A DNA stretch of 16,313 nt from Bacteroidales bacterium. Its GTDB lineage: Bacteria > Bacteroidota > Bacteroidia > Bacteroidales > UBA932. A model generated the notes under the pieces. That model was not told the origin of the DNA. It saw nothing but the letters and a program-made list of their open reading frames with translations, and did not search any database. The position numbers and the translations under genes are program-made. The first letter of the stretch is position 1. Each line of letters begins with the position of its first letter. Positions 6,183 through 13,206 of the stretch are shown in pieces. The stretch lies in contig JAFZWC010000049.1 in assembly GCA_017617475.1 (NCBI GenBank), positions 1-16,313 on the forward strand, given 5' to 3'.

Positions 6183-8384
6183 TTATTTCATCCAGCGGTC
6201 AAGCCAGTCAAAGTAGCTGCGGTGCCAGTAGAGGGCGTTCTGGGGCTGGAGAATCCAGTGGTTCTCTTCCGGGAACACCAGCAGTTTGGACGGAACGCCC
6301 ATGAGCTGGGCGGCGTTGAAAGCGGCCATGCCTTCGTCTACGGGTACGCGGAAATCAGAGCCGCCATGGATGCACATTATGGGCGTGTGCCAGTTCTGGA
6401 CCAGCTTGTGGGGAGAGTTGTCATAGTGCCGACGCGCCTTGGGCAGGTTGCTCCAGGGAGAACCGCCCTGCTTGATGCCGCCGAAGGTGACGCCGTCGCC
6501 GGCCGGACCCACCTGGTCTGGCGTAAAGGCATATTCATGCAGGCCACCGTTGTCCCAGTTGGGGAACCACATCTCCTCCGTGGTCATGTACATGTGTTCC
6601 TCATTGAAGATGCCGGCATGGGCAATGAAGCAGTCATAGACATCTTGATGAATACCGGCCAGATAGTACACGCTGTAGCCGCCATAGGATGCGCCGCAGG
6701 CCGCAACGCCGGAAATGTAAGGTTCGGCCTTGATCTCCCGCGCGGCGGAAAGATAATCCTGCATGTTGAGGCCAATGTAATCGCCGGAAATTTCCTCGCA
6801 CCAGGGCTGGCCGAAGGCAGTAGTTCCGCGCCTGTTAGGCAGGACCACCACATAGCCCTGATGGCACATGAGGAGGTAATTCCAGCGGTAGCTCCAGTCC
6901 TGGGTAAGAGAGCTCTGGGGGCCGCCCAGGGTGATTTCAATGGCCGGATACGTCTTGGAAGGGTCAAACTGCGGCGGGTACAGCACCCAGGTGAGCATCT
7001 CCTGTCCGTCGACGGTCTTGACCATGCGGGCCTCCGTTTCATGCTTGTCCAGCTGGCTCAGGAGGTGGTCGTTCTCAAAGGTGATTTGCCGCACGGCGTT
7101 GTCATTCACGGCAACCAGCTCCGTGGGGAAGTCCATGGACATGAACGTGGTGAGGAGCGTCCCGTCCTGCTGAACGCCGAAGGGAGAGCCAAAGTCGAAC
7201 CAGAGGTTGTCGGCCGTGAGGCGGAAGATTTCCCCGGCGTCCGGTATCACGTTGAAGATGCCGCCCAGACCGTCGGCAAGGGCTGCAAAGTAGATGGACT
7301 GGCTGTCCTCTGACCAGACGGGTCCTTCTGCGTTGAATTTGAAATCCGCGGTCAGGTCCCGGATGTTCTCCACGGCGGGATTGGCGCTCTGGCCCTCTTC
7401 GGATTCTTCGTAGAAGACATCGGCCAGCATCAGGCGCACTTTGTCGGCCTCATAGCCGTCGCGTTCCATGGAGAGCCAGGCCAGTCGGGTGCCGTCCGGA
7501 CTCCAGACGGGATGGGTGTCATAGCCGCCGTCAAAGGTGACCTGCGAGGTCTCTCCAGTGAGCGGGCAATAGATGTAGATGCAAGTGTTGGTGGAGAAAG
7601 CGTACTCCTTGCCGACGAGCTTCTTGCAGGCGTAGGCAATGTAGCGGCCGTCCGGGCTCCAGCAAAGGTCGGCAATATCAGAGAAGGGGCCGTTGGGCAG
7701 TTCAAAAAGCTCTCCGTCCAGGATGTCCAGGCCTTCCTTGATGACGCCGTTGCCCAGCGTGGCCAGGAAAGTATGGGCAATCTCCGTGCGCCAGTGGTCC
7801 CAGTGGCGGTACATGAGGTCTTCCGTGGCATAGGCCTTGGCTTTGTCCAGGGCCGGATCCGTGTCCTTGGGAACCTCTACGCCGCTGTGCACCCCGGAAA
7901 CATAGAGCAGTTGTGAGGCGTCGGGGCTCAGAAGATAGTCGTCCACGCCGCCCGGGATGTTGGTCAACTGGGTGCGTTTGCCCAGCTTGCCATTTTTGTA
8001 AGGGGCTTTGTAAAGCTGCCCGCCCTGGAGGAAGAAAACAGCCTTTCCGTCGGGGCTCCATCGGGCCGACGACAAGCTCTTGCCGTCCATGGTAAGTTGC
8101 ACAGGATCACCGCCTTCCACGGGAACAGTGAACAGGTTGCGCACGCTCCGGTTCTCCGGAATGGAAGCGTAACTCACGCCATAAAGGATGGTTTTGCCGT
8201 CGGGGGAAAGCTGAGGGTCTGACAGCCGGCCCAGGGAAAGCAGCAGTTCCGGGGTCATGTGCCCGTCCTGAATGACCAGGTTGGACGGGCCGATATAACC
8301 TTCTTGGGGCTTCATTTCTTCATTGTTGCAGGCAAGGATGGCCATGGCCGCCATTGCCAGGGTTAAGGATTTAATCAGTTTCAT
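6183..8384 (-). CDS. S9 family peptidase, lipoprotein (DPP5-like)
   Basis: A 733-residue prolyl-oligopeptidase-family serine peptidase, resembling dipeptidyl peptidase 5 of Porphyromonas. It starts with a lipoprotein signal peptide; the lipobox ILAC (16-19) places the lipidated Cys at 19, followed by NNEE, which resembles the Bacteroidota lipoprotein export signal and suggests surface exposure (inference). Residues about 45-430 form a beta-propeller with repeated WSPDG-type blades (59-63, 109-113, 242-246, 294-298, 357-360). MYRHWDHWRTE (191-201) is a family hallmark. The C-terminal alpha/beta-hydrolase has the nucleophile motif GASYGG (S566), D677 in GGSDFRVP and H709 in EENHW. The usual HGGP before the oxyanion region is LGGP (486-489). 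Likely role: cleaving peptides from proteins for uptake. It begins inside the WYL gene's last codons (14-nt overlap), so both are cotranscribed. Confidence 0.93.
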   Translation of the reverse strand: MKLIKSLTLAMAAMAILACNNEEMKPQEGYIGPSNLVIQDGHMTPELLLSLGRLSDPQLSPDGKTILYGVSYASIPENRSVRNLFTVPVEGGDPVQLTMDGKSLSSARWSPDGKAVFFLQGGQLYKAPYKNGKLGKRTQLTNIPGGVDDYLLSPDASQLLYVSGVHSGVEVPKDTDPALDKAKAYATEDLMYRHWDHWRTEIAHTFLATLGNGVIKEGLDILDGELFELPNGPFSDIADLCWSPDGRYIAYACKKLVGKEYAFSTNTCIYIYCPLTGETSQVTFDGGYDTHPVWSPDGTRLAWLSMERDGYEADKVRLMLADVFYEESEEGQSANPAVENIRDLTADFKFNAEGPVWSEDSQSIYFAALADGLGGIFNVIPDAGEIFRLTADNLWFDFGSPFGVQQDGTLLTTFMSMDFPTELVAVNDNAVRQITFENDHLLSQLDKHETEARMVKTVDGQEMLTWVLYPPQFDPSKTYPAIEITLGGPQSSLTQDWSYRWNYLLMCHQGYVVVLPNRRGTTAFGQPWCEEISGDYIGLNMQDYLSAAREIKAEPYISGVAACGASYGGYSVYYLAGIHQDVYDCFIAHAGIFNEEHMYMTTEEMWFPNWDNGGLHEYAFTPDQVGPAGDGVTFGGIKQGGSPWSNLPKARRHYDNSPHKLVQNWHTPIMCIHGGSDFRVPVDEGMAAFNAAQLMGVPSKLLVFPEENHWILQPQNALYWHRSYFDWLDRWMK

Positions 8385-9282
8385 ATTGTGCGAATGCTTT
8401 TTTCAATGCTTCTTTTACGGCCTGCCGGAGGCTTTCCGGCTCCAGCACTTCCAGCCGGTCCCCGTGTTTGCAGAGCTCCATGATGAAATTGGGATTGGGA
8501 ATCACGCGCAGGGCAAAAATGCAGGCATCCCCCTCCTGGGCTACTTTCATCTGGCTGGGATGCAGCGGAAGGTCTTCCAGATAAGCGGCTTCCCGTAAAG
8601 TGGTACGCAGCCGGACCAGCACGGGCTGCTGCCCCTGCTCCGGCAGATAAATGCCATAAGCATCCTGGAACAGCGCCTCCACCTGGAACCCTGGCGGCAT
8701 CTTGAAACGTGCTCCGGTACGTTCCAGGGCTGCTATCCGGTCCAGGGCATAGGTTCTCAAAGCCTTTGCGTCCTCACTGTATGCCACCAGATACCAGCGC
8801 TTGGCAAACTCCTTTACGGCATAAGGCCTTACGGTTCTCACTTCCGTTTCCTGACTCAGATACTTATGGTAATGGAGCCTGAGTACGGCATTGTCCAGCA
8901 TGGCCTGCATGAGTACGGTCAGGTATTTCTGGCCTGAGGGCACGTCCTCCACCGCCACCCGGCCGCTGAGCCGTTCCTTGCCCAGGGTGAGCAGGCTGTT
9001 CACGGTGAAGGTGTTAATCAGATAGTCAACGGCGGCACGCTTGTCCACGGCGCTTTCCCCTTCATCTATGAAATAGCGGTTTGTACTGCGGTTGCAGCGG
9101 ATTTCAATGCCGAATACCTCTGCCACCGCCGCCCGGTGATTAATGAAGGTCCTTCTGGGGTAAGTCTCCCCATACCGGTCTTCCCAGCGGTCCTGCAGTT
9201 CTTCCAGTGACAGCCCGTTCTCCCCGGCCTCCACAAAGGTCTGCGTGAGGTATACATATTTAGCTATGAGCTCCGGCACCAT
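8371..9282 (-). CDS. WYL-domain transcriptional regulator
   Basis: A 303-residue DNA-binding regulator. Residues 1-70 are an N-terminal helical region compatible with a winged helix-turn-helix (LSLEELQDRW, then RRTFINHRAAVAEVFG). Residues about 118-190 form the WYL domain with the signature KRWYLVAYSED (161-171; WYL at 163-165), LRTYALDRI (175-183) and conserved R176 and D181-R182. Residues about 215-295 are the C-terminal WCX extension. WYL domains bind ligands, often nucleic acids or nucleotides; this protein's ligand is unknown. The ATG at 9282 is fixed by a -7 element seven bases upstream. The stop overlaps the S9 peptidase start by 14 nt, so control of the peptidase and possibly autoregulation is a reasonable inference. 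No CBASS, CRISPR or other defence genes accompany it, so a defence role has no support here. Confidence 0.92.
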   Translation of the reverse strand: MVPELIAKYVYLTQTFVEAGENGLSLEELQDRWEDRYGETYPRRTFINHRAAVAEVFGIEIRCNRSTNRYFIDEGESAVDKRAAVDYLINTFTVNSLLTLGKERLSGRVAVEDVPSGQKYLTVLMQAMLDNAVLRLHYHKYLSQETEVRTVRPYAVKEFAKRWYLVAYSEDAKALRTYALDRIAALERTGARFKMPPGFQVEALFQDAYGIYLPEQGQQPVLVRLRTTLREAAYLEDLPLHPSQMKVAQEGDACIFALRVIPNPNFIMELCKHGDRLEVLEPESLRQAVKEALKKAFAQYETD

Positions 9283-9289
9283 AATGATA

Positions 9290-9297
9290 CAAATATA
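9290..9297 (-). promoter_or_regulatory. -7 promoter element of the WYL-peptidase operon (TATATTTG)
   Basis: The minus strand reads TATATTTG, then TATCATT, then the ATG of the WYL gene at 9282. Only seven bases separate element and start codon, so the mRNA should be leaderless or nearly so. No -33 TTG is seen. The 106-bp palindromic repeat begins 18 nt upstream. Confidence 0.7.
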
Positions 9298-9325
9298 CGC
9301 AATTTTTCAAAATGCCCGGCACGGT

Positions 9326-9354
9326 GTCAAGACCGTTTTCCCGTGATTTTGGTC
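9326..9354 (+). repeat. Interspersed intergenic repeat, copy B (29 nt)
   Basis: It begins GTCAAGACCGTTTTCCCG and differs from copy A at one base of 29. It lies within the left half of the 106-bp palindrome and is on the strand opposite to copies A and C. Confidence 0.8.
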
Positions 9355-9377
9355 CTGGCCACGTGCTGCAGCACGCC

Positions 9378-9406
9378 GTCAGGACCATTTTTGCGGCTTT
9401 TTGGTC
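9378..9406 (+). repeat. Interspersed intergenic repeat, diverged copy B' (29 nt)
   Basis: It starts GTCAGGACCATTTTTGCGG and ends TTTTTGGTC. It lies 52 bp after copy B and matches it at 22 of 29 positions, forming a degenerate tandem pair inside the 106-bp palindrome. Its complement contains CCGCAAAAATG, also found in copy C. Confidence 0.65.
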
Positions 9407-9440
9407 CTGAGCGCGTGCCGGTGAATGCAGTTGCGCTATC

Positions 9441-11570
9441 CTATGAGATTTGCGAATAGTCCTTGGCGGCGTACTTGTCTTTGCGAAGCTCGGCGGCAAG
9501 GATGGTATTGCGGGGGGTGGCCAGGCCGGGATCCTGGTCCAGGATGTGCTGGGCGTAGCCGCGGGCATCGGACAAGATGAGGCCGTCCTTGGCCAGGGAG
9601 GCAATGTTCAGGGTAATGGGAAGGCCGCTTTGCTGGGTGCCTTCCAGATCCCCGGGACCGCGGAGTTTCAGGTCTTCCTCGGCCAGTTCAAAGCCGTTTT
9701 CCGTGGCGCATAACAAATCCAGCCGTTTTTGGGACTCTTTGGAGACCTTGGTGCCTTTCATGAGGATGCAATAAGATCGTTCTGCACCCCGGCCCACGCG
9801 GCCACGAAGCTGGTGGAGCTGGCTCAGGCCAAAACGTTCTGCGCTCTCGATGACCATGACTGACGCATTGGGCACGTCTACTCCAACTTCTATAACGGTG
9901 GTGGAAACCAGTATGTTAGCCCGGCCGGCCACAAACGCGCTCATATTGAATTCCTTTTCCTGGGAGCTTTGCTGGCCATGGACAATGGCCACCTTGTAGT
10001 CCGGCAGCGGAAAAGCGCGGACGATTTCTTCGTAACCCAGTTCCAGGTTCTTGTAATCCAACTTCTCACTCTCAAAGATGAGCGGATAGACAATAAAAGC
10101 TTGTCGGCCTTTGGCTATCTCATCCCTGATGAAATTGTGCATAGCGTGGCGCTTGTTCTCTCCCACGCAAAGCGTTGTAATGGGTTTTCGGCCGGGGGGC
10201 ATTTCATCTATCACGGAAACATCCAGATCTCCGTACAGTGTCATGGCAAGGGTACGGGGAATAGGGGTGGCAGTCATGACCAGCACATGAGGCGGAATGC
10301 CATTGAACCCTTTGTTCCATAGCCTGGCCCGCTGGTCTACGCCAAAGCGGTGCTGCTCGTCTACAATGGCCAGCCCCAACGCCTTGAAATTGACAGTGTC
10401 TTCAATGAGTGCATGCGTGCCTATCAATATGCCGACCGACCCGTCTTCCAAACCGGCATGGATGCTGCGCCGGGCCGCTACGCCAGTGGAACCGGTGAGC
10501 AATTCTACCCGGACTCCAGTGGGCTGCAAATACCTGGATATATTGGCAAAGTGCTGCTGGGCAAGCACTTCCGTAGGGGCCATTACACATGCTTGATAGC
10601 CATTTCCTACGGCAATCAGGGCACTCAGCACGGCCACCATGGTTTTTCCGGACCCCACATCTCCCTGTAGCAGGCGGTTCATCTGATGCCCGCTCCTCAT
10701 GTCGTCACGGATTTCCCTTATGACCCGTTTTTGTGCGCCGGTAAGCTGGTATGGAAGCGCCTCAAAACAACGGTTGAAGGCCTCTCCCACCAGCGGCATC
10801 TTGAGGCCCACGGCCCCGCTGCTGCGAATGAACTTTTGCTTTAACAGACTGAGCTGCAATAGGAAAAGCTCTTCAAACTTAAGCCGATAAGTAGCTTTAG
10901 CCAGGGCATTCTGGTCAATGGGAAAATGGATTTGCCGCAGAGCATACGTGAGCGGCACCAGTCCCTTCTCCTTAATAATATAATCCGGCAAGGTCTCCTG
11001 CAGACCCGGGAGTATTCCCTCCAAAGCACTGCCGATGAGTTTGGTCATCACCCGTCCGGTAATACCGGCATTCTTGAGCCGTTCCGTGGATGTATATACG
11101 CCCGTAAGGATGCCTGCGGTGCCGGTGTCCGGAGCATCAACCTCCGGGTGAGCCATATTCAAATGGCTTTTGAATACGGACGGCTTTCCAAAAAAGATGA
11201 AAGTGGAACCGGGCAAAAGCCTGGCATGCATCCATTTGATTCCCTTGAAAAAGACCACCTCCATTTCTCCGGAATCATCGGCCACGATGGCGCTCATGCG
11301 GGAGACGGCGTTGTATTTAAGCTTTTCCGGCGGAAGTTCTGCGCCGTTTTTGGCAAAAAGGCGCACGCGCTGGACGGTGGCACGGACTTGCACCTGGGCC
11401 AGGTCCGGGTGAACGTCGGCGATGCGGACAATGCTGCTCCGGTCTATGTAGCGGAAAGGATAGAGCCGCACCAGGTCTCCCACTGTGGCAATGCCCAGCT
11501 CGGCCTGGAAAAGCTCTGCCCGCTTGGGTCCTACGCCCGGCAGATACTGTATGGCGGTCTCCATGTTCAT
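9441..11570 (-). CDS. recG: ATP-dependent DNA helicase RecG
   Basis: A 709-residue RecG helicase, within the usual length range. RecG remodels stalled forks and branch-migrates Holliday junctions. The N-terminal wedge region has the helix-hairpin-helix-like LPGVGPKRAELF (10-21) and an OB-fold from about 60 to 140. Helicase motif I GDVGSGKT is at 303-310, motif II DEQHRFGV at 404-411, motif III TATPIPRT at 433-440. Motifs V and VI follow in STTVIEVGVDVP (556-567) and QLRGRVGRG (587-595). The C-terminal RecG-specific LKLRGPGDLEGTQQSG is at 634-649. I chose the ATG at 11570 (MNMETAIQ) because a TATCTTTG element ends six bases before it; the second ATG at 11564 is possible. The frame runs upstream, but those residues are low-complexity translation of the promoter, repeat and pdxA tail. 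It follows pdxA by 59 nt, with its own promoter. Confidence 0.96.
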   Translation of the reverse strand: MNMETAIQYLPGVGPKRAELFQAELGIATVGDLVRLYPFRYIDRSSIVRIADVHPDLAQVQVRATVQRVRLFAKNGAELPPEKLKYNAVSRMSAIVADDSGEMEVVFFKGIKWMHARLLPGSTFIFFGKPSVFKSHLNMAHPEVDAPDTGTAGILTGVYTSTERLKNAGITGRVMTKLIGSALEGILPGLQETLPDYIIKEKGLVPLTYALRQIHFPIDQNALAKATYRLKFEELFLLQLSLLKQKFIRSSGAVGLKMPLVGEAFNRCFEALPYQLTGAQKRVIREIRDDMRSGHQMNRLLQGDVGSGKTMVAVLSALIAVGNGYQACVMAPTEVLAQQHFANISRYLQPTGVRVELLTGSTGVAARRSIHAGLEDGSVGILIGTHALIEDTVNFKALGLAIVDEQHRFGVDQRARLWNKGFNGIPPHVLVMTATPIPRTLAMTLYGDLDVSVIDEMPPGRKPITTLCVGENKRHAMHNFIRDEIAKGRQAFIVYPLIFESEKLDYKNLELGYEEIVRAFPLPDYKVAIVHGQQSSQEKEFNMSAFVAGRANILVSTTVIEVGVDVPNASVMVIESAERFGLSQLHQLRGRVGRGAERSYCILMKGTKVSKESQKRLDLLCATENGFELAEEDLKLRGPGDLEGTQQSGLPITLNIASLAKDGLILSDARGYAQHILDQDPGLATPRNTILAAELRKDKYAAKDYSQIS

Positions 11571-11576
11571 ACCCCA

Positions 11577-11584
11577 CAAAGATA
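11577..11584 (-). promoter_or_regulatory. -7 promoter element of recG (TATCTTTG)
   Basis: The minus strand reads TATCTTTG, TGGGGT, then ATG at 11570. The six-base spacing predicts a leaderless or nearly leaderless recG mRNA. Repeat copy C ends 10 nt upstream, where the -33 region would be. No TTG is seen there. Confidence 0.7.
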
Positions 11585-11594
11585 AGCATTTTTG

Positions 11595-11612
11595 CGGGAA
11601 AACGGTCTTGAC
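11595..11612 (-). repeat. Interspersed intergenic repeat, copy C (18-nt core)
   Basis: The minus strand reads GTCAAGACCGTTTTCCCG, identical to copies A and B over 18 bases. It then continues CAAAAATGC into the recG promoter, giving CCGCAAAAATG as in the complement of copy B'. The copy appears truncated where the promoter begins. Confidence 0.75.
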
Positions 11613-11629
11613 GGGGGGCTGGAAGTCCC

Positions 11630-12670
11630 TTACCGCTCTTCTAGTCGGCCTTCCATGAGGGTGTCGTACTGGAGGCGCTTGCGGAAGATGTCGATGGCGG
11701 TGTTGATGGCGCACATCATGGAGCGGGGATCGGCTTCGTCTCGGCCGGCCATTTCATAGGCCGTGCCGTGGTCCGGGGAAGTGCGCACTATGGGGAGGCC
11801 GGCGGTGTAATTGACGCCGTCGGCAAAGGCTATGGCCTTGAAGGGAGCCAGGCCTTGGTCGTGGTACATGGCCAGGGTGGCGTCAAAGCGGCTGTAATTG
11901 CCCAGGCCGAAGAATCCGTCGGGGGAGTAGGGGCCGAAAGCCTGAATGCCCTGCGCCTGCGCCTCCTGTACGGCGGGGAGAATGATGCGCTGCTCTTCGT
12001 CGCCCAGCAGGCCGCCGTCGCCGCAGTGGGGGTTGAGGCCCAGCACGGCAATCTTGGGATCCCGCACGCCGAAGTCCCTCTCCAGCGACTCCTTCATGAT
12101 GCGCAGCTTACCCAGGATGCTTTCCTTGGAAATGCTGCGGGGAACGTCCCGGAGCGGAATATGCCCCGTGACCACCCCCACCTTGAGCTGGTCGCTTACC
12201 ATGATCATGGTGACATCCTCTGTGCCGAACTCCTTTTGCAGATACTCCGTGTGGCCCGTATTGGCAAAACCCTCTGCGTTCATGGCCCTTTTGTTGATGG
12301 GCGCGGTGACCAGCACGTCAATGAGCCCGTCCTTGAGGTCCTTGACGGCGGCAGCCAGTGCGGCTATGGCGTTCTTGGCGCTTTCCGGGGTAGACTGGCC
12401 GGGTTCTGCGTAAATGTTGTCCGGCAGACAGTTCACCAGGTTAACCTTCTTGGGGCGGGCGTCGGCTGCCGAGCTGATCACGTTGATATCCATGGGATTG
12501 AGGTTGTGCAGGGTCTTGCGGTAAAAGCCCATGAGCTTGGAAGAGCCGTACACCACAGGGGTGAAGGAGTCCAGGCAGCGTTCGTCGGAGAGCGACTTGA
12601 TAATAACCTCATATCCAATACCATTGCTATCACCCTGAGTGATACCAACGACCAATTTAGGAAGACTCAT
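11630..12670 (-). CDS. pdxA: 4-hydroxythreonine-4-phosphate dehydrogenase
   Basis: A 346-residue PdxA, slightly longer than the E. coli enzyme. It oxidises 4-phosphohydroxy-L-threonine in the DXP-dependent route to pyridoxal phosphate (vitamin B6). GITQGDSNGIGYEV (9-22) is the typical N-terminus. Metal-binding histidines are H170 (TGHIPL), H215 (NPHCGD) and H270 (YHDQG). APINKRAM (123-130), NTGHTEYL (137-144) and TSPDHGTAYEMAG (297-309) are family motifs. The start ATG overlaps the rnhA stop as ATGA (12670-12667), so the two are translationally coupled under the rnhA promoter. PdxA2-type paralogues acting on other sugar acids exist, but the motif set and lack of catabolic neighbours favour the B6 enzyme. 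Confidence 0.94.
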   Translation of the reverse strand: MSLPKLVVGITQGDSNGIGYEVIIKSLSDERCLDSFTPVVYGSSKLMGFYRKTLHNLNPMDINVISSAADARPKKVNLVNCLPDNIYAEPGQSTPESAKNAIAALAAAVKDLKDGLIDVLVTAPINKRAMNAEGFANTGHTEYLQKEFGTEDVTMIMVSDQLKVGVVTGHIPLRDVPRSISKESILGKLRIMKESLERDFGVRDPKIAVLGLNPHCGDGGLLGDEEQRIILPAVQEAQAQGIQAFGPYSPDGFFGLGNYSRFDATLAMYHDQGLAPFKAIAFADGVNYTAGLPIVRTSPDHGTAYEMAGRDEADPRSMMCAINTAIDIFRKRLQYDTLMEGRLEER

Positions 12671-13146
12671 AATAATTGATTTTCAGTTACATATCCGGTA
12701 TCCTCCGGCAGGTCCGGGGCGTGGTAGGCGGCTACGGCAAGGGCGTCGCAGCGCTCGTTTTCGGGGTGCCCGGCGTGCCCCTTGATCCAGTGGAAGGCCA
12801 CGCGGTGACGCTTGTATGCGGCATCAAAGCGCAGCCACAGATCCACATTCTTCTTCCCCTTGAAGCCCGTCCGTTTCCACTTGTCCAGCCACCCTTCATT
12901 GAGCGCCTTCACTACATAGGAAGAGTCGCTTACCACATGCACCTCTGCGTTGTCCCAGCGAATCTGTTCCAGACCCAGGATGACGGCCAGCAGTTCCATG
13001 CGGTTGTTGGTGGTGCAGGAAAAGCCGCCGGACAACTCTTTCTCATACGTGCCGCAACGGAGCACAATGCCGTACCCGCCCGGGCCGGGATTGCCGCTGG
13101 CCGCGCCGTCCGTATAAAGATAGATGGGTGGCTTCTGTTCACTCAT
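12667..13146 (-). CDS. rnhA: Ribonuclease HI
   Basis: A 159-residue type 1 RNase H that cuts RNA in RNA-DNA hybrids (R-loops, primers). The active-site residues are D13 (YTDGAASGNPGPGGYG), E51 (NNRMELLA), D74 (SDSSYV), H124 (IKGHAGH) and D134 (NERCDALA), matching the E. coli order and nearly its numbering. The basic-protrusion segment KWKRTGFKGKKNVDLW (89-104) is present, as in E. coli RNase HI. I chose the ATG at 13146 because a TATATTTG element ends six bases upstream; a TTG at 13155 in frame would lie inside that element. It is divergent from gmhA and overlaps pdxA by 4 nt. Confidence 0.96.
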   Translation of the reverse strand: MSEQKPPIYLYTDGAASGNPGPGGYGIVLRCGTYEKELSGGFSCTTNNRMELLAVILGLEQIRWDNAEVHVVSDSSYVVKALNEGWLDKWKRTGFKGKKNVDLWLRFDAAYKRHRVAFHWIKGHAGHPENERCDALAVAAYHAPDLPEDTGYVTENQLL

Positions 13147-13152
13147 AACATG

Positions 13153-13160
13153 CAAATATA
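13153..13160 (-). promoter_or_regulatory. -7 promoter element of rnhA-pdxA (TATATTTG)
   Basis: The minus strand reads TATATTTG, CATGTT, then the rnhA ATG at 13146, predicting a very short or absent leader. It faces the gmhA promoter; the two -7 elements are 32 bp apart, so the core promoters overlap. Confidence 0.7.
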
Positions 13161-13167
13161 CGAATTA

Positions 13168-13200
13168 TTTTGCGCGGGTGGGAGAAAAAATGTATTTTTG
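13168..13200 (+). promoter_or_regulatory. gmhA promoter (-33 TTTTG, -7 TATTTTTG)
   Basis: TTTTG at 13168-13172 and TATTTTTG at 13193-13200 are 20 nt apart, the normal Bacteroidota spacing. CATGCT follows and then the gmhA ATG at 13207, so the leader is at most a few bases. Confidence 0.78.
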
Positions 13201-13206
13201 CATGCT

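Larger units (their letters stand above)
9316..9421. repeat. 106-bp imperfect palindrome, MITE-like intergenic element
   Basis: The half 9316-9368 matches the reverse complement of 9369-9421 at 35 of 53 positions by my count, with no offset. Conserved blocks are the ends CCGGCACG, TCARGACC, TGGTCCTG and the perfect 14-bp centre CGTGCTG|CAGCACG (9362-9375). Each half is itself a hairpin: CAAGACC (9328-9334) against GGTCCTG (9351-9357), and a perfect 9-bp stem TCAGGACCA (9379-9387) against TGGTCCTGA (9402-9410). AATGC flanks the element at 9311-9315 and 9424-9428, a possible target duplication. It fills most of the 158-nt gap between the recG stop and the WYL promoter. No U-tract follows the hairpins, so it is not a standard terminator. 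It encodes no protein. Confidence 0.8.

Noticed and set aside
9326..9406. Two 29-nt repeats 52 bp apart, resembling a CRISPR repeat-spacer-repeat
   Set aside because: The units differ at 7 of 29 positions, the spacer holds a palindrome symmetric with the whole block, related copies are dispersed singly, and no cas gene is near.
9316..9421. Intrinsic terminator of recG
   Set aside because: Strong hairpins are present, but none is followed by a run of T on the minus strand, so classical rho-independent termination is not supported.
11571..11714. 48-residue N-terminal extension of recG
   Set aside because: It would translate the promoter, repeat copy C and the pdxA tail, giving a His/Arg/Pro-rich sequence unlike RecG.
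12676..13206. N-terminal extension of gmhA (frame open to 12676)
   Set aside because: The extension runs antisense through rnhA and across both promoters. The ATG at 13207 gives the normal GmhA length and follows a complete promoter.
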